A stretch of DNA of 64,000 nucleotides, from positions 215,193 to 279,192 of the forward strand of contig CAIQIR010000079.1 in the NCBI GenBank assembly GCA_903871875.1. The letters are read 5' to 3'. Each line of letters opens with the position of its first letter. Position 1 is the first letter of the stretch. The notes below the pieces were generated by a model. The model had not been told where the DNA came from and did no database searches. It saw only the letters and a program-made list of their open reading frames with translations. Source of the DNA: an uncultured Schlesneria sp. (GTDB lineage: Bacteria; Planctomycetota; Planctomycetia; Planctomycetales; Planctomycetaceae). Made by a program: the position numbers and the translations under genes. Positions 46,159 through 54,172 of the stretch are shown one piece after another.

Positions 46159-47067
46159 ATGTGGCCGACGACCGTGGGGATTGGTATCGGAATCGGAATG
46201 GGTCTCGGTCTCGCCGCCGGTGGCTTGCTGTTTTCGCGAGAGCGATCCGGAATGCACTCATCGCCGGAGGTTGTCGTTGAGCGGGGCGGAAATGACGGTC
46301 AACGCAATCCGAATTTGTCGGAATCAGGCCAAACAAATCTGGCTGAATCGCTGTCACCGCCAATGAGCCCATCACTGCCAGTTGTGGGAACGGGCGACGT
46401 TCAGGGCCAAGACGCTTCGGGTGACGGTTCGACGGACATTGCGACACTTGGCGAGGACCTGGACACGACTGGAACAGAATCGGACTTTGTTCCCAACGTC
46501 AACGATGGTGGCTTCGACCCCAAGGCCACTACGGGTGAAATCCAAATCGCTACGGCCAAATCCTCTTCACCGATTGAGGCGCAGCCAATACCCCAGGAAC
46601 AATTGCCCACAACCGCGGAACCGAACCAGATCGGACGACAGCCAGCCAAGCCTGGAAATGGCCGGATGAATCAACAACCGAATCAGATTCAGATGAATGT
46701 CGCAGGAGAAGCCCCCGCGGCAAATGTGAACATGGACAAGCTTCAAGCGGGTTCCGTTTGGGCTGGTCCTCGGACAAAGATCTTTAATGGGGACGAAAAA
46801 CCGTTCGAGGACTGCCTTTTGACAGTCACCGGCCGGGACGGCGCCGTCTTTACCGGCGTCCTGGAGTTTAACGGTTTCAGGATTAGAGGTGAGGGCCGGG
46901 TCGAAGGTGGGAGTTTCTATTTTAAGACTGTACGCGTCAATAATCTTCAGCAGGAGTTCCTGGGGAACTTCAACGGTCACACGATCGAATACCAATACAC
47001 AGGAACGACAAGAGCGGGTGGAATGGTTCAGGGCGAGGGCAAACTGACCTTTAGAAGAAATCGGTAG
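46159..47067 (+). CDS. membrane-anchored hypothetical protein (possibly 3' part of interrupted gene)
   Basis: 302 residues from ATG 46159. A hydrophobic glycine-rich helix at the very start (VGIGIGIGMGLGLAAGGLLF) is followed by a long disordered region (residues 30-190, rich in Ser, Asp, Gln, Pro and Asn) and a C-terminal beta-rich domain of about 100 residues (GSVWAGPRTKIFNGDEKPFEDCLLTVTGRDGAVFTGVLEFNGFRIRGEGRVEGGSFYFKTVRV ... MVQGEGKLTFRRNR). This C-terminal domain looks like the small planctomycete outer-domain folds that read G.W.G. No named family. No ribosome site precedes the ATG; the frame upstream is open back to a TAG, as noted for the preceding entry. Confidence 0.6.
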   Translation: MWPTTVGIGIGIGMGLGLAAGGLLFSRERSGMHSSPEVVVERGGNDGQRNPNLSESGQTNLAESLSPPMSPSLPVVGTGDVQGQDASGDGSTDIATLGEDLDTTGTESDFVPNVNDGGFDPKATTGEIQIATAKSSSPIEAQPIPQEQLPTTAEPNQIGRQPAKPGNGRMNQQPNQIQMNVAGEAPAANVNMDKLQAGSVWAGPRTKIFNGDEKPFEDCLLTVTGRDGAVFTGVLEFNGFRIRGEGRVEGGSFYFKTVRVNNLQQEFLGNFNGHTIEYQYTGTTRAGGMVQGEGKLTFRRNR

Positions 47068-47339
47068 AAGTCCCGCTTCCGACTCAATCGCCTCTTTTGA
47101 AAGCGGCGGACGAGCGAATCGAGAACGCTGCCACGATCCCGTGGGCGCGCGTCCCGATTCTTTTGACAAACCGTGATTCGCTTTCAGGCCGCCGTTTTCT
47201 TGGCCTTCGGCGGTATCTGCTACGAACCCGAACGTCGTCTGGTACGAGCAATGGCGAACGGTCGGCCATCACATGGGATGCCTGCCTGATTCCGCATTTG
47301 AGTGAGAATCTCGGGGATCATCGGCCGGACAACGGCCGT

Positions 47340-49034
47340 TCATTTGCGGACCACCAGGTTAGGCAGCGATTCCTTAAGTTGGGTCACGCCTTCATCGGTC
47401 ACCGGGACGTCTGATAGATCGAGCCATGTCAGGTTTTTCAAACCCTTTAGAGCTTGGAGACCGCCGTCGGTGAGCTTGGTCCCGCCAAGGAATAATTCGT
47501 TCAGGTTTTTCAGCTCTTTGACCGTCTTCAGGCCGTCATCCGTGATCGGTGTTTCCCTGATCAAAAGCACGGTCAGCCCTTGCAGATGGCTGATTTCTTT
47601 CAAGCCGGCATCCGTAACGGGATCTCCCGAAATGTCGAGCATTGCCAGTTGATTCAGTCCGACAAGCTCTTTCAATCCAGCGTCCGTTATCTGTGTCCAG
47701 CCGAGTGTCAGTCTGGTCAAGTTTTTCAGCTGACTGATGTGCTTCAAGCCCTCATCAGTGATTTGTGTCCCATTGAGGTCGAGTCTTGCTAAGTGTTTGA
47801 GGTCACTGATGTGCTTTAGGCCCTCGTCTGTGATTTGCGTCCCGGTGAGGTCCATCGACTTCAGGTTGGTGAGTTGTCTGAGGTCTTTTAAACCTTCGTC
47901 GGTGAATTGGGTGCAAACGAGACAGAGCGTCGTCAGGTTTTCAAACTTCCCAATCGCTTTCATTCCGACATCCGTGAGCTGTGTACGGTTCAGGGCGAGT
48001 GTCGTCAGCTTGGCGAGTCCCCCAAGTTCCGTCAGCCCGGCATCCGTGAGATTCACGCAACCAGATAATTCGAGAGTCGTCAGATTGGTAAGACCGGCCA
48101 GTTCCTTCAATCCCTCATCCGAGATGGCCGCCCCTCGCAGATCGAGCCGGATCAAATTCTTCAGTGCCGCCAGATCTTTCAGCGCAACGTCGGTGATTCG
48201 AGTATTGCCAAGATCGAGCGAGTTGATGTTTTGATGTTTGATCAGTGCCTGCACGCCGAGATCGGTGATCTGAGTAGAGCCAACATCCACCCGCTCTAAG
48301 TCCTCCAGTGTTTCGAGTCCCTTTAAGGAGAGATCGGTAATCCGCTGACAACCGAGCAGATGAATTGCTTTGAGCCGAGGGAATTGTCGCAGGACCTTAA
48401 GCCCGTCGTCGGTAATTTTCCTGCAACCGGAAAGATGAATGGTGGTCAGATTGGTGAGTTGACCGAGTTTGTTGAGACCGCTGTCGGTGATCTCGGTCGC
48501 GCCGAGTTTCAGCGAGGTCAGGCCGTGGAATTCGCCGACCGTTTTCAAGCCGATGTCCGTGATGGTCGTGCCAGTCAGGTTGAACTCCTTCAGGCATTTC
48601 ATTTCGCCGAGATCTTGCAATCCCCGATCAGTGATCTTCGTGCGGTTCAGTGAGAGAGAGGTCAGGTGTTTCAGTCCGGCGATTTCTCGAATACCGACGT
48701 CGGAGACGTTGGTCCCATTAAGATTGAGCGTCGTCAACGTCTGAACGCCGTTGATTTCTGCAAGTCCGGCGTCCGTAATACGAGTGTTGTCGAGGTTGAT
48801 CGAAGTCAGGCTTGGAAACGCCCGCAACAGCCGCAAAAAGCCATCGCCGATTTTTTTGCTTCCCTGAAAATCAACACTCGTCACCGGGCGACCCGGCAAC
48901 GTTTCCTCTCTGGTGACTTTACCGCCCAACAGCTCAATCTTTCCGATGGCTTTGGACTCATCGAGATTGTCGTCTGCAAAAACGACACCCGCCGCCAAAA
49001 CGACGACTGCCATGAGTGGAGATGGAAAACGCAT
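47340..49034 (-). CDS. secreted leucine-rich repeat protein
   Basis: 564 residues from MRFPSPLMAVVVLAAGVVFADD, a signal peptide. About 20 units of a 23-25-residue repeat follow, with the pattern L..L..L.L..T.ITD.GL..L (for example LTTLNLNGTNVSDVGIREI, LARLDLNGTQITDEGLKHI). This is the cysteine-free ITD-GL subtype very common in planctomycetes, which resembles the F-box-type LRR. It should form a curved solenoid for protein binding outside the cytoplasm. Adjacent units at 47730-47860 are almost identical at the DNA level, suggesting recent duplication. The longer frame upstream of the chosen start overlaps the divergent gene and is unlikely. Confidence 0.88.
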   Translation of the reverse strand: MRFPSPLMAVVVLAAGVVFADDNLDESKAIGKIELLGGKVTREETLPGRPVTSVDFQGSKKIGDGFLRLLRAFPSLTSINLDNTRITDAGLAEINGVQTLTTLNLNGTNVSDVGIREIAGLKHLTSLSLNRTKITDRGLQDLGEMKCLKEFNLTGTTITDIGLKTVGEFHGLTSLKLGATEITDSGLNKLGQLTNLTTIHLSGCRKITDDGLKVLRQFPRLKAIHLLGCQRITDLSLKGLETLEDLERVDVGSTQITDLGVQALIKHQNINSLDLGNTRITDVALKDLAALKNLIRLDLRGAAISDEGLKELAGLTNLTTLELSGCVNLTDAGLTELGGLAKLTTLALNRTQLTDVGMKAIGKFENLTTLCLVCTQFTDEGLKDLRQLTNLKSMDLTGTQITDEGLKHISDLKHLARLDLNGTQITDEGLKHISQLKNLTRLTLGWTQITDAGLKELVGLNQLAMLDISGDPVTDAGLKEISHLQGLTVLLIRETPITDDGLKTVKELKNLNELFLGGTKLTDGGLQALKGLKNLTWLDLSDVPVTDEGVTQLKESLPNLVVRK

Positions 49035-49200
49035 CGTCTGTCTTCTCGAAGGAGGTTCTTGAGCCGACGTGGAGAGAGCCGCGATTGACGCGGTTAAGAC
49101 ATTTTGACATGGTAGTGGTGGCCGAATTTGAGATGCAAGGAGTGCTTGAACGTTGGGTGGTTGTTTTCGGCAACGAGTGGAGGGGCTGTTGGAGCAAATC

Positions 49201-49743
49201 ATGGGCGAGTTTTTCCACGGATGGAGACGAAAGTTGGGCTGTGTGACGCTCGTGATGGCCTGCGTGTTCATGGGCGGCTGGGTGCGGAGTCAATTCACAT
49301 TCGACGACCTTGAGGTGCCATTTGGCAATGCCGCTTGCGGCGTTACATCGATGGGCGGCGGTCTCGATTTCTATCGATTGACGACACTGGATCAAACCTC
49401 GGCCTGGAGTTCCACAACATATTCATCAGGAACCGAGGTGACGGTTGATGCTGACGGAACCCCGATGGAGACGACTCCTTGGTCAGCACAACATCAAATC
49501 GAATGGCGACGGGATTGGGCGGGTTTTCACTTTGGTGTAAGTCGTGAAGGAAACCGACGAGACGAAGACTGTATGATCCCTTATTGGTCCATCGTCATCC
49601 CATTGACTCTCATCTCGTATTGGCTACTGCTCCCTAAGCCCCGCAGATCGTCTCAACAAGATCCCGGACCCACTCTGGATCAGAATGTCGACGAAATGTG
49701 TCGAGAAGGTCTGTCGCAGGCATTGCTGGCGATGTCGCAATGA
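49201..49743 (+). CDS. planctomycete MGEFFHGWRRK-type membrane protein
   Basis: 180 residues from ATG 49201 with GGAG upstream. The N-terminus MGEFFHGWRRKLGCVTLVMA and the downstream IPYWSIVIPLTLISYWLLLPKPR segment are hallmarks of a small, highly paralogous family found only in planctomycetes as far as I know. The first helix (GCVTLVMACVFMGGWV) and the second (WSIVIPLTLISYWLLL) flank an outer domain (about residues 35-135) containing VTSMGGGLDFYR and FHFGVSRE. Function unknown. It is divergent from the LRR gene. Confidence 0.75.
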   Translation: MGEFFHGWRRKLGCVTLVMACVFMGGWVRSQFTFDDLEVPFGNAACGVTSMGGGLDFYRLTTLDQTSAWSSTTYSSGTEVTVDADGTPMETTPWSAQHQIEWRRDWAGFHFGVSREGNRRDEDCMIPYWSIVIPLTLISYWLLLPKPRRSSQQDPGPTLDQNVDEMCREGLSQALLAMSQ

Positions 49744-50275
49744 CGGTGAGGGCGCCACGAGCCTGGATCCGGTTCCGACGCCTCTTGCTGGATCTTCCCA
49801 ACGCCATTCCGCCCGAGAGGTGAGTCGAGGCCAGGAAGTGAGCGCCAAGCCGCAGGGACGTCAGGACGCAACGAATTCACCGGCGGTCCCGGCTCCGGCC
49901 CTCCCGGCTTCGTGGCGCCTCGGCAGTACGGCGTGACCTTCTTTGCGCCAGCCGATCCGTTCACAATCGAGTCCCAGGCGCCGGAGCCTGGATGGGGGCC
50001 GTTGCACCCAACGACCAAAAAGCGGAAAAATTTCGCAAACAGGGAATTTCGGACATAAAAGCCGGACAGCCGGGGATTAATACGGGGGCGCAAAACTCCG
50101 TACGATCACAAACCGAGGGGGATTCCAGACGATCGTCTTGTCTGGCAGCGGGCGGTGTGGAAAATCGGTCAGTCTTTTCCCGCCGGAAGGGAAGCAAATT
50201 AACGTGAATCATTTGTGGGAAAATCACTCCGCGAAGGCAGGCGTCGCTGGTGCGCCCGGGGCGGAGAACGTCGAG
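49744..50275. other. intergenic with degenerate dispersed repeat
   Basis: 532 bases before the second extended sigma gene. It contains a two-mismatch copy of the dispersed 19-mer (GTCAGGACGCAACGAATTC at 49860-49878) and GC-rich inverted segments. A GTG at 50204 with GGAAGG upstream is an alternative start for the sigma gene. Confidence 0.5.
49860..49878. repeat. dispersed 19-bp repeat, degenerate copy
   Basis: GTCAGGACGCAACGAATTC differs at two positions from the three exact copies at 37605, 52543 and 52840. Confidence 0.6.
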
Positions 50276-52441
50276 ATGCACGGCTCACCATTGCTGGAAA
50301 AATTCGTTCAACGTCGCGACGAGGCGGCGTTCGCCGAACTGATTCGAGTTCATGGCCCGCTGGTCTACGGCGTCTGCCGTCGTGTGATCGGCAACCATCA
50401 TGACGCGGAAGACGCGTTCCAGGCGACGTTTCTGATCCTGTCCCAGAAAGCCAAAGCGGTCAAGAATTCGGAGGTCTTGCCCAGTTGGCTGTATCGAGTG
50501 GCCTTTCACGTTTCGCTGCGAGCCAAAGCCGCCTTGAACAAACGTCGCGTTAAGGAGACACCGATGACTGCCGCTCACCAGCCTGTCGCGGTTCCGCAAA
50601 CGGTTTGGCTCGATCTGGAACCGATGCTGGACCAGGAATTGAACCGACTCTCGGAAAAATACCGCGCGCCGATTGTGTTGTGTGATATCGGTGGCAGCAC
50701 GCTGAAAGACGCGGCGAAGGCACTGGGCTGGTCGCCAGGAACACTGGCCACGCGGCTGGCCAAAGCCCGCTCGCTGCTGGCCGAACGACTCGCCCGACAG
50801 GGGGTGACGCTGTCCGCCGGAGCCTTAGCAATTTTGATGTCACAGCATGCCGCATCCGCCGCCGTGCCGTCGGCATTGGCGATGTCGACATTGCAAACGG
50901 CAGGCGTTCTCTCCGTCGGTCAAACGGTCTCTGTGGGCACGGCATCCTCCAAAGCAGTGGCTCTGGCACAAGGCACGCTGAAATCCATGCTGTTCGCCAA
51001 TCTCAAAATCGCCGCCGCAGGACTGCTCGTCATCGCCGCCGCCGGCCTGGCGCTCCAGATTCCGCGTGAGGAACCGCCGCAAGCTCCCGTGGTCGCTCAA
51101 CCGGCGGACAATACGGTCCACACGGGCCTGGCTGCCGAGATCCAACAGGCGTTGCAAGACAACGCCGCCCAACTGACTCCGATCACGATTTCCTACACGG
51201 AACAACTGCAAAGTCGTTTGTCGGAGCAGGAAACTTTCGAACGTCTGACAATCGCCAATAGTCGATCTTACCAGCACCTGCTCCAAGAGCATCAGTCGCG
51301 AGTCATCCTGCAAGATCAGAACTTCTACACGTTCGAGAAGGGAATCTACGGCACCTACAACGAGGATACTGGCTATCGTGCCATGGTTCAGCAGCGTGAA
51401 AGCAGTTTCAACGGCAGTGTGCGTTGTTTCGGGTTTGTGAACGAACGGCCCTTCCCTGGAAATTTGATAAAGGTCGCCGAATCCAGCCGGTCTGCGTCCG
51501 AGGGAAACTCGGCCCCAGACTGTTTTGGGAGTTCCTTTTTTGAAGGGTTCGTGGGCCTCGGATTTCCTCCCCGGGGGCCACTTCGAGCTGCCGGGTTGCG
51601 GGCCGAATCGGTCATCCTCGGCAGCCTTGAGCGTGGCGGGGAATTGCTCTCGGTCACGAACGTCTCGATCGAAGATCGGCCCCATGTCCGCATCGAATTA
51701 CGCGTCGAAAACGAAGAGAAGACCTGGGCCGATCAGGCGGACCTCGAAAACATGAAGCAAATGTACAACGGGGGACTTTACACTCCCGAGGATCGCGAGC
51801 GATTTCTCAATGACATCGTCGAGAATCGGAAGCTGCCGAAAACCAAGCGTGTGGTCTATTTCCTGGACCCCGCACTGCACTACGCGGTCCGACAAAAAGA
51901 AGAGTGGTACGACCCCGGAACGCTGCTGCTCCGCAGTACATGCAGCGACTTCCAACAACTCCCACATCGACAGCTCTGGTTGCCCCAACGCTACGTGATT
52001 GTCTATTCCACGTTTCGCACGGCGCAGGGCGTCGTCTTCGCTGACCCGTTTCTGTCCCAGGTGGTCCAGGTCACCGAGTTGAGTGGAGCACGAGTCCCCG
52101 ACTCACAATTCGTACTGGAATACACTCAACCAGGAACGTTTGTCATGGAGTTCCCCGGTCCCGACCCACAGGACAAATCGAGCCCGCCACAACCACTCAA
52201 CTATGGGTACACCGTCGGTCAAACCCCCAGTGAAACGCAAAAGAACAAGGAGATCGCCGAGCAAACCGCGAGAGCCAAAATGGGCGGCGCCGGCAATGCG
52301 ATCACAATCTCAGGAGGATCCGCTCAGCCCCCCATGAATGGGCCCAAGTCGAATTCCCGCGTCCGCTGGTTCTTGATCGCCAACAGCGCGGTGATCCTGT
52401 TCATCGGCGGCTATTTTGCCTATCGGCAATTCGTTCGCTAG
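50276..52441 (+). CDS. ECF sigma factor with two-helix membrane extension, copy 2
   Basis: 721 residues from ATG 50276, with GGAGA eight bases upstream; the start aligns with the other extended sigma factor of the window. Region 2 is AFAELIRVHGPLVYGVCRRVIGNHHDAEDAFQATFLIL. Region 4 is LSEKYRAPIVLCDIGGSTLKDAAKALGWSPGTLATRLAKAR. The linker QHAASAAVPSALAMSTLQTAGVLSVGQ resembles that of the first factor. Helix one is IAAAGLLVIAAAGLALQI; an outer domain of about 400 residues follows (different from the CnaB units of the first factor), then a C-terminal helix, WFLIANSAVILFIGGYFAY. Function is probably signal-dependent transcription with the outer domain as sensor; no anti-sigma gene follows. Confidence 0.82.
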   Translation: MHGSPLLEKFVQRRDEAAFAELIRVHGPLVYGVCRRVIGNHHDAEDAFQATFLILSQKAKAVKNSEVLPSWLYRVAFHVSLRAKAALNKRRVKETPMTAAHQPVAVPQTVWLDLEPMLDQELNRLSEKYRAPIVLCDIGGSTLKDAAKALGWSPGTLATRLAKARSLLAERLARQGVTLSAGALAILMSQHAASAAVPSALAMSTLQTAGVLSVGQTVSVGTASSKAVALAQGTLKSMLFANLKIAAAGLLVIAAAGLALQIPREEPPQAPVVAQPADNTVHTGLAAEIQQALQDNAAQLTPITISYTEQLQSRLSEQETFERLTIANSRSYQHLLQEHQSRVILQDQNFYTFEKGIYGTYNEDTGYRAMVQQRESSFNGSVRCFGFVNERPFPGNLIKVAESSRSASEGNSAPDCFGSSFFEGFVGLGFPPRGPLRAAGLRAESVILGSLERGGELLSVTNVSIEDRPHVRIELRVENEEKTWADQADLENMKQMYNGGLYTPEDRERFLNDIVENRKLPKTKRVVYFLDPALHYAVRQKEEWYDPGTLLLRSTCSDFQQLPHRQLWLPQRYVIVYSTFRTAQGVVFADPFLSQVVQVTELSGARVPDSQFVLEYTQPGTFVMEFPGPDPQDKSSPPQPLNYGYTVGQTPSETQKNKEIAEQTARAKMGGAGNAITISGGSAQPPMNGPKSNSRVRWFLIANSAVILFIGGYFAYRQFVR

Positions 52442-52468
52442 TCCTGCTGTCGTGGTTACCTGCAGGAC
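52441..52468. terminator. weak hairpin after the sigma gene
   Basis: GTCCTGC (52441-52447) pairs with GCAGGAC (52462-52468) across a 14-base loop, directly after the stop codon. No T-run follows, so termination is uncertain. Confidence 0.3.
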
Positions 52469-52542
52469 GAATTCCGACCTTGCTGAGAGGCACTATTCAG
52501 CCCGGCAGAGGAATGCTCGGGTGAAGAAGTGAACGGTAAGAC

Positions 52543-52561
52543 GCCAGGACGCAAAGAATTC
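52543..52561. repeat. dispersed 19-bp repeat, copy 3
   Basis: Exact copy of GCCAGGACGCAAAGAATTC, followed within 60 bases by a partly complementary CTGCGCCCTTGCGCTGC segment. Confidence 0.75.
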
Positions 52562-52839
52562 GAAACGATCTTAGCGACGTCCTCCCTGCGCCCTTGCGCT
52601 GCTTTTTCACTGACGTCTGTCGGCACACGTGTGGCCCGAACGGTCGTGTCGGGGTCGGCAGTCCGGTTGCTCACGACGGTGGCGATTGGTACCGCGACTT
52701 GAAAGTTGTCGGGCGAGATCTCTACGTTGAGCTCGGCCGAGTTGACCACAAAGATGTCGATTCGGGCGACGACCGGCTTCCTTCCCGGGTCAACGTCATC
52801 ATATTCCACGCGGACGGAAATCGACGGCAGTTCGACGCC

Positions 52840-52858
52840 GCCAGGACGCAAAGAATTC
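52840..52858. repeat. dispersed 19-bp repeat, copy 4
   Basis: Exact copy of GCCAGGACGCAAAGAATTC, followed by CAAAAC as in copy 1. Confidence 0.75.
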
Positions 52859-52956
52859 AAAACAACGATCTCGTAGGCGTCGTTGTATCGATGCGGGCTT
52901 TTCTACATTCATCAGGAAAACGGCATTGTTGAAAAGTTCCCGTGTTGATAATTGCG

Positions 52957-52985
52957 GAATTATTTGTATCCTGTAATAATAATTC
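52957..52985. promoter_or_regulatory. inverted repeat upstream of lexA
   Basis: GAATTATT-N13-AATAATTC, perfect 8-bp arms, about 100 bases before the lexA start. It could be an autoregulatory LexA site; the planctomycete LexA motif is not known to me, so this is a candidate only. Confidence 0.4.
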
Positions 52986-53081
52986 TGTTCGCCATAAATA
53001 TTGAGTGCAGGGCGAGCCGATCTTTTCAGGGAATTCTTCAAAAATATTGCCGGTCATTCGACGGAGATTGTGACGAGGGCC

Positions 53082-53729
53082 ATGGCGAAGCGGGGACGAG
53101 GCAGGCCGCTGGTGGAGACGTTGACGGCACCGCAACAGCGAGTGCTCGAGGCGATCGAAGCGCATGTGGCTCGTGAAGGAATGTCGCCCACGCTGCGCGA
53201 ACTGGCTGATCAGCTGGATCAGGGGGTGGCCAGTATCTTCAAGCTGGTGCAGCGGCTGAAGCGAAACGGTTATCTCGGTCAAATGGCAGGAAAATCGCGA
53301 AGTCTGACGGTCCTGCGATCAGCGGAGGAGACTCGGCTGGTCGGTTTGGTGGCGGTTCCGATATTGGGAACCGTGGCGGCGGGTTTGCCGTTATTCGCTC
53401 TGGAAAACAGGTTGGGTGAGGTGCTGGTCGACGCGGCGAGTGTCCGGTCGGGCCGGTACTTTGCCTTAACGGTTGTTGGTCAAAGCATGGTCGACGCGGG
53501 AATCAATTCGGGTGATCTGGTGATCGTCCGTCAGCAGCCGCTAGCCGATCATCGCGACATTGTCGTGGCCTTGCTGAATGACGAGGCTACGGTCAAACGA
53601 CTGCATCATCGCGCGGGTCAGATTCAACTGCTGCCCGAGAACAAACGTTTCAAGCCGATTCCGATCGGCCCCGAAGACGATTTCCGCATCATCGGTAAAG
53701 TCACCGCCGTCCACAAAGCGGCGGATTAG
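53082..53729 (+). CDS. lexA: LexA repressor
   Basis: 215 residues from ATG 53082. The N-terminal winged helix is LTAPQQRVLEAIEAHVAREGMSPTLRELADQLDQGVASIFKLVQRLKRNGYL. The self-cleavage site is Ala100-Gly101 in GTVAAGLPLFA, and the catalytic pair is Ser135 (GQSMVDAGINSGD) and Lys172 (DEATVKRLH). All elements for RecA-stimulated autocleavage are present, so it should govern an SOS response. The long basic start (MAKRGRGRPLVE) is unusual. A longer frame starting with TTG at 53001 lacks support. An inverted repeat lies upstream. No SOS genes such as imuA/imuB or dnaE2 follow. Confidence 0.92.
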   Translation: MAKRGRGRPLVETLTAPQQRVLEAIEAHVAREGMSPTLRELADQLDQGVASIFKLVQRLKRNGYLGQMAGKSRSLTVLRSAEETRLVGLVAVPILGTVAAGLPLFALENRLGEVLVDAASVRSGRYFALTVVGQSMVDAGINSGDLVIVRQQPLADHRDIVVALLNDEATVKRLHHRAGQIQLLPENKRFKPIPIGPEDDFRIIGKVTAVHKAAD

Positions 53730-54172
53730 CAATTCACTAAGTCTTGTTTCATGCTTCTGTAGGTCATGTTGAAGTCCTGTTACGACATCTTAACTACGGG
53801 CGAAAAGAACCGTGGCCATGCCATCGTTCACGTCGAAGAGAGCGGGACAGGCACGAGTTTCCCGGCTGTCCAACGACTAAGGGGTTTTGAACAGGGCGAA
53901 GGCCACTGATTCATGGCGGGAAATCGAGCCAGTCCCCTGGCCGTGAACGATTGCGCGTTCGGTCTGTGTGATGGCATCGGTCATGTCAGGCGAGTTCTCA
54001 TTAAAGAGTCTCGGTGTGGTCCAGGTCGACCAGAAAAAAATGTCTGCAGAGTGGAGTCTAAGACAAGTTCGCTTTACAGTCTGTGCCCGTTAGTTCACCC
54101 GTCGCCCTAACGAGCGATTCACAATCTTCACATCCCCGTTTTCCGGTCGAGATCACGAAGGAAATAAAATCT
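53730..54172. other. intergenic, nothing recognised
   Basis: 443 bases between lexA and a lipoprotein gene. One short frame at 53913-54110 has no family or strong ribosome site. AAGGA at the right end serves the lipoprotein gene. Confidence 0.4.

Larger units (their letters stand above)
52442..53081. other. intergenic with two dispersed repeats and the lexA control region
   Basis: 640 bases. Two exact 19-mers lie 297 bp apart in the same orientation. Between them a minus-strand frame (VRVEYDDVDPGRKPVVARI and on) looks partly protein-like but has no start or family and is probably a remnant. An inverted repeat near lexA is listed separately. Confidence 0.45.

Noticed and set aside
47190..47330. 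Minus-strand peptide MIPEILTQMRNQAGIPCDGR followed by TAG and QIPPKAKKTAA
   Set aside because: Looks faintly like a decayed gene end with another amber codon, but it is too short, has no start signal and no recognisable family.
52456..52860. Minus-strand frame of 134 codons between two dispersed repeats
   Set aside because: Part of it looks protein-like, but both ends are made of the repeat sequence, there is no ribosome site and no family; more likely a remnant.
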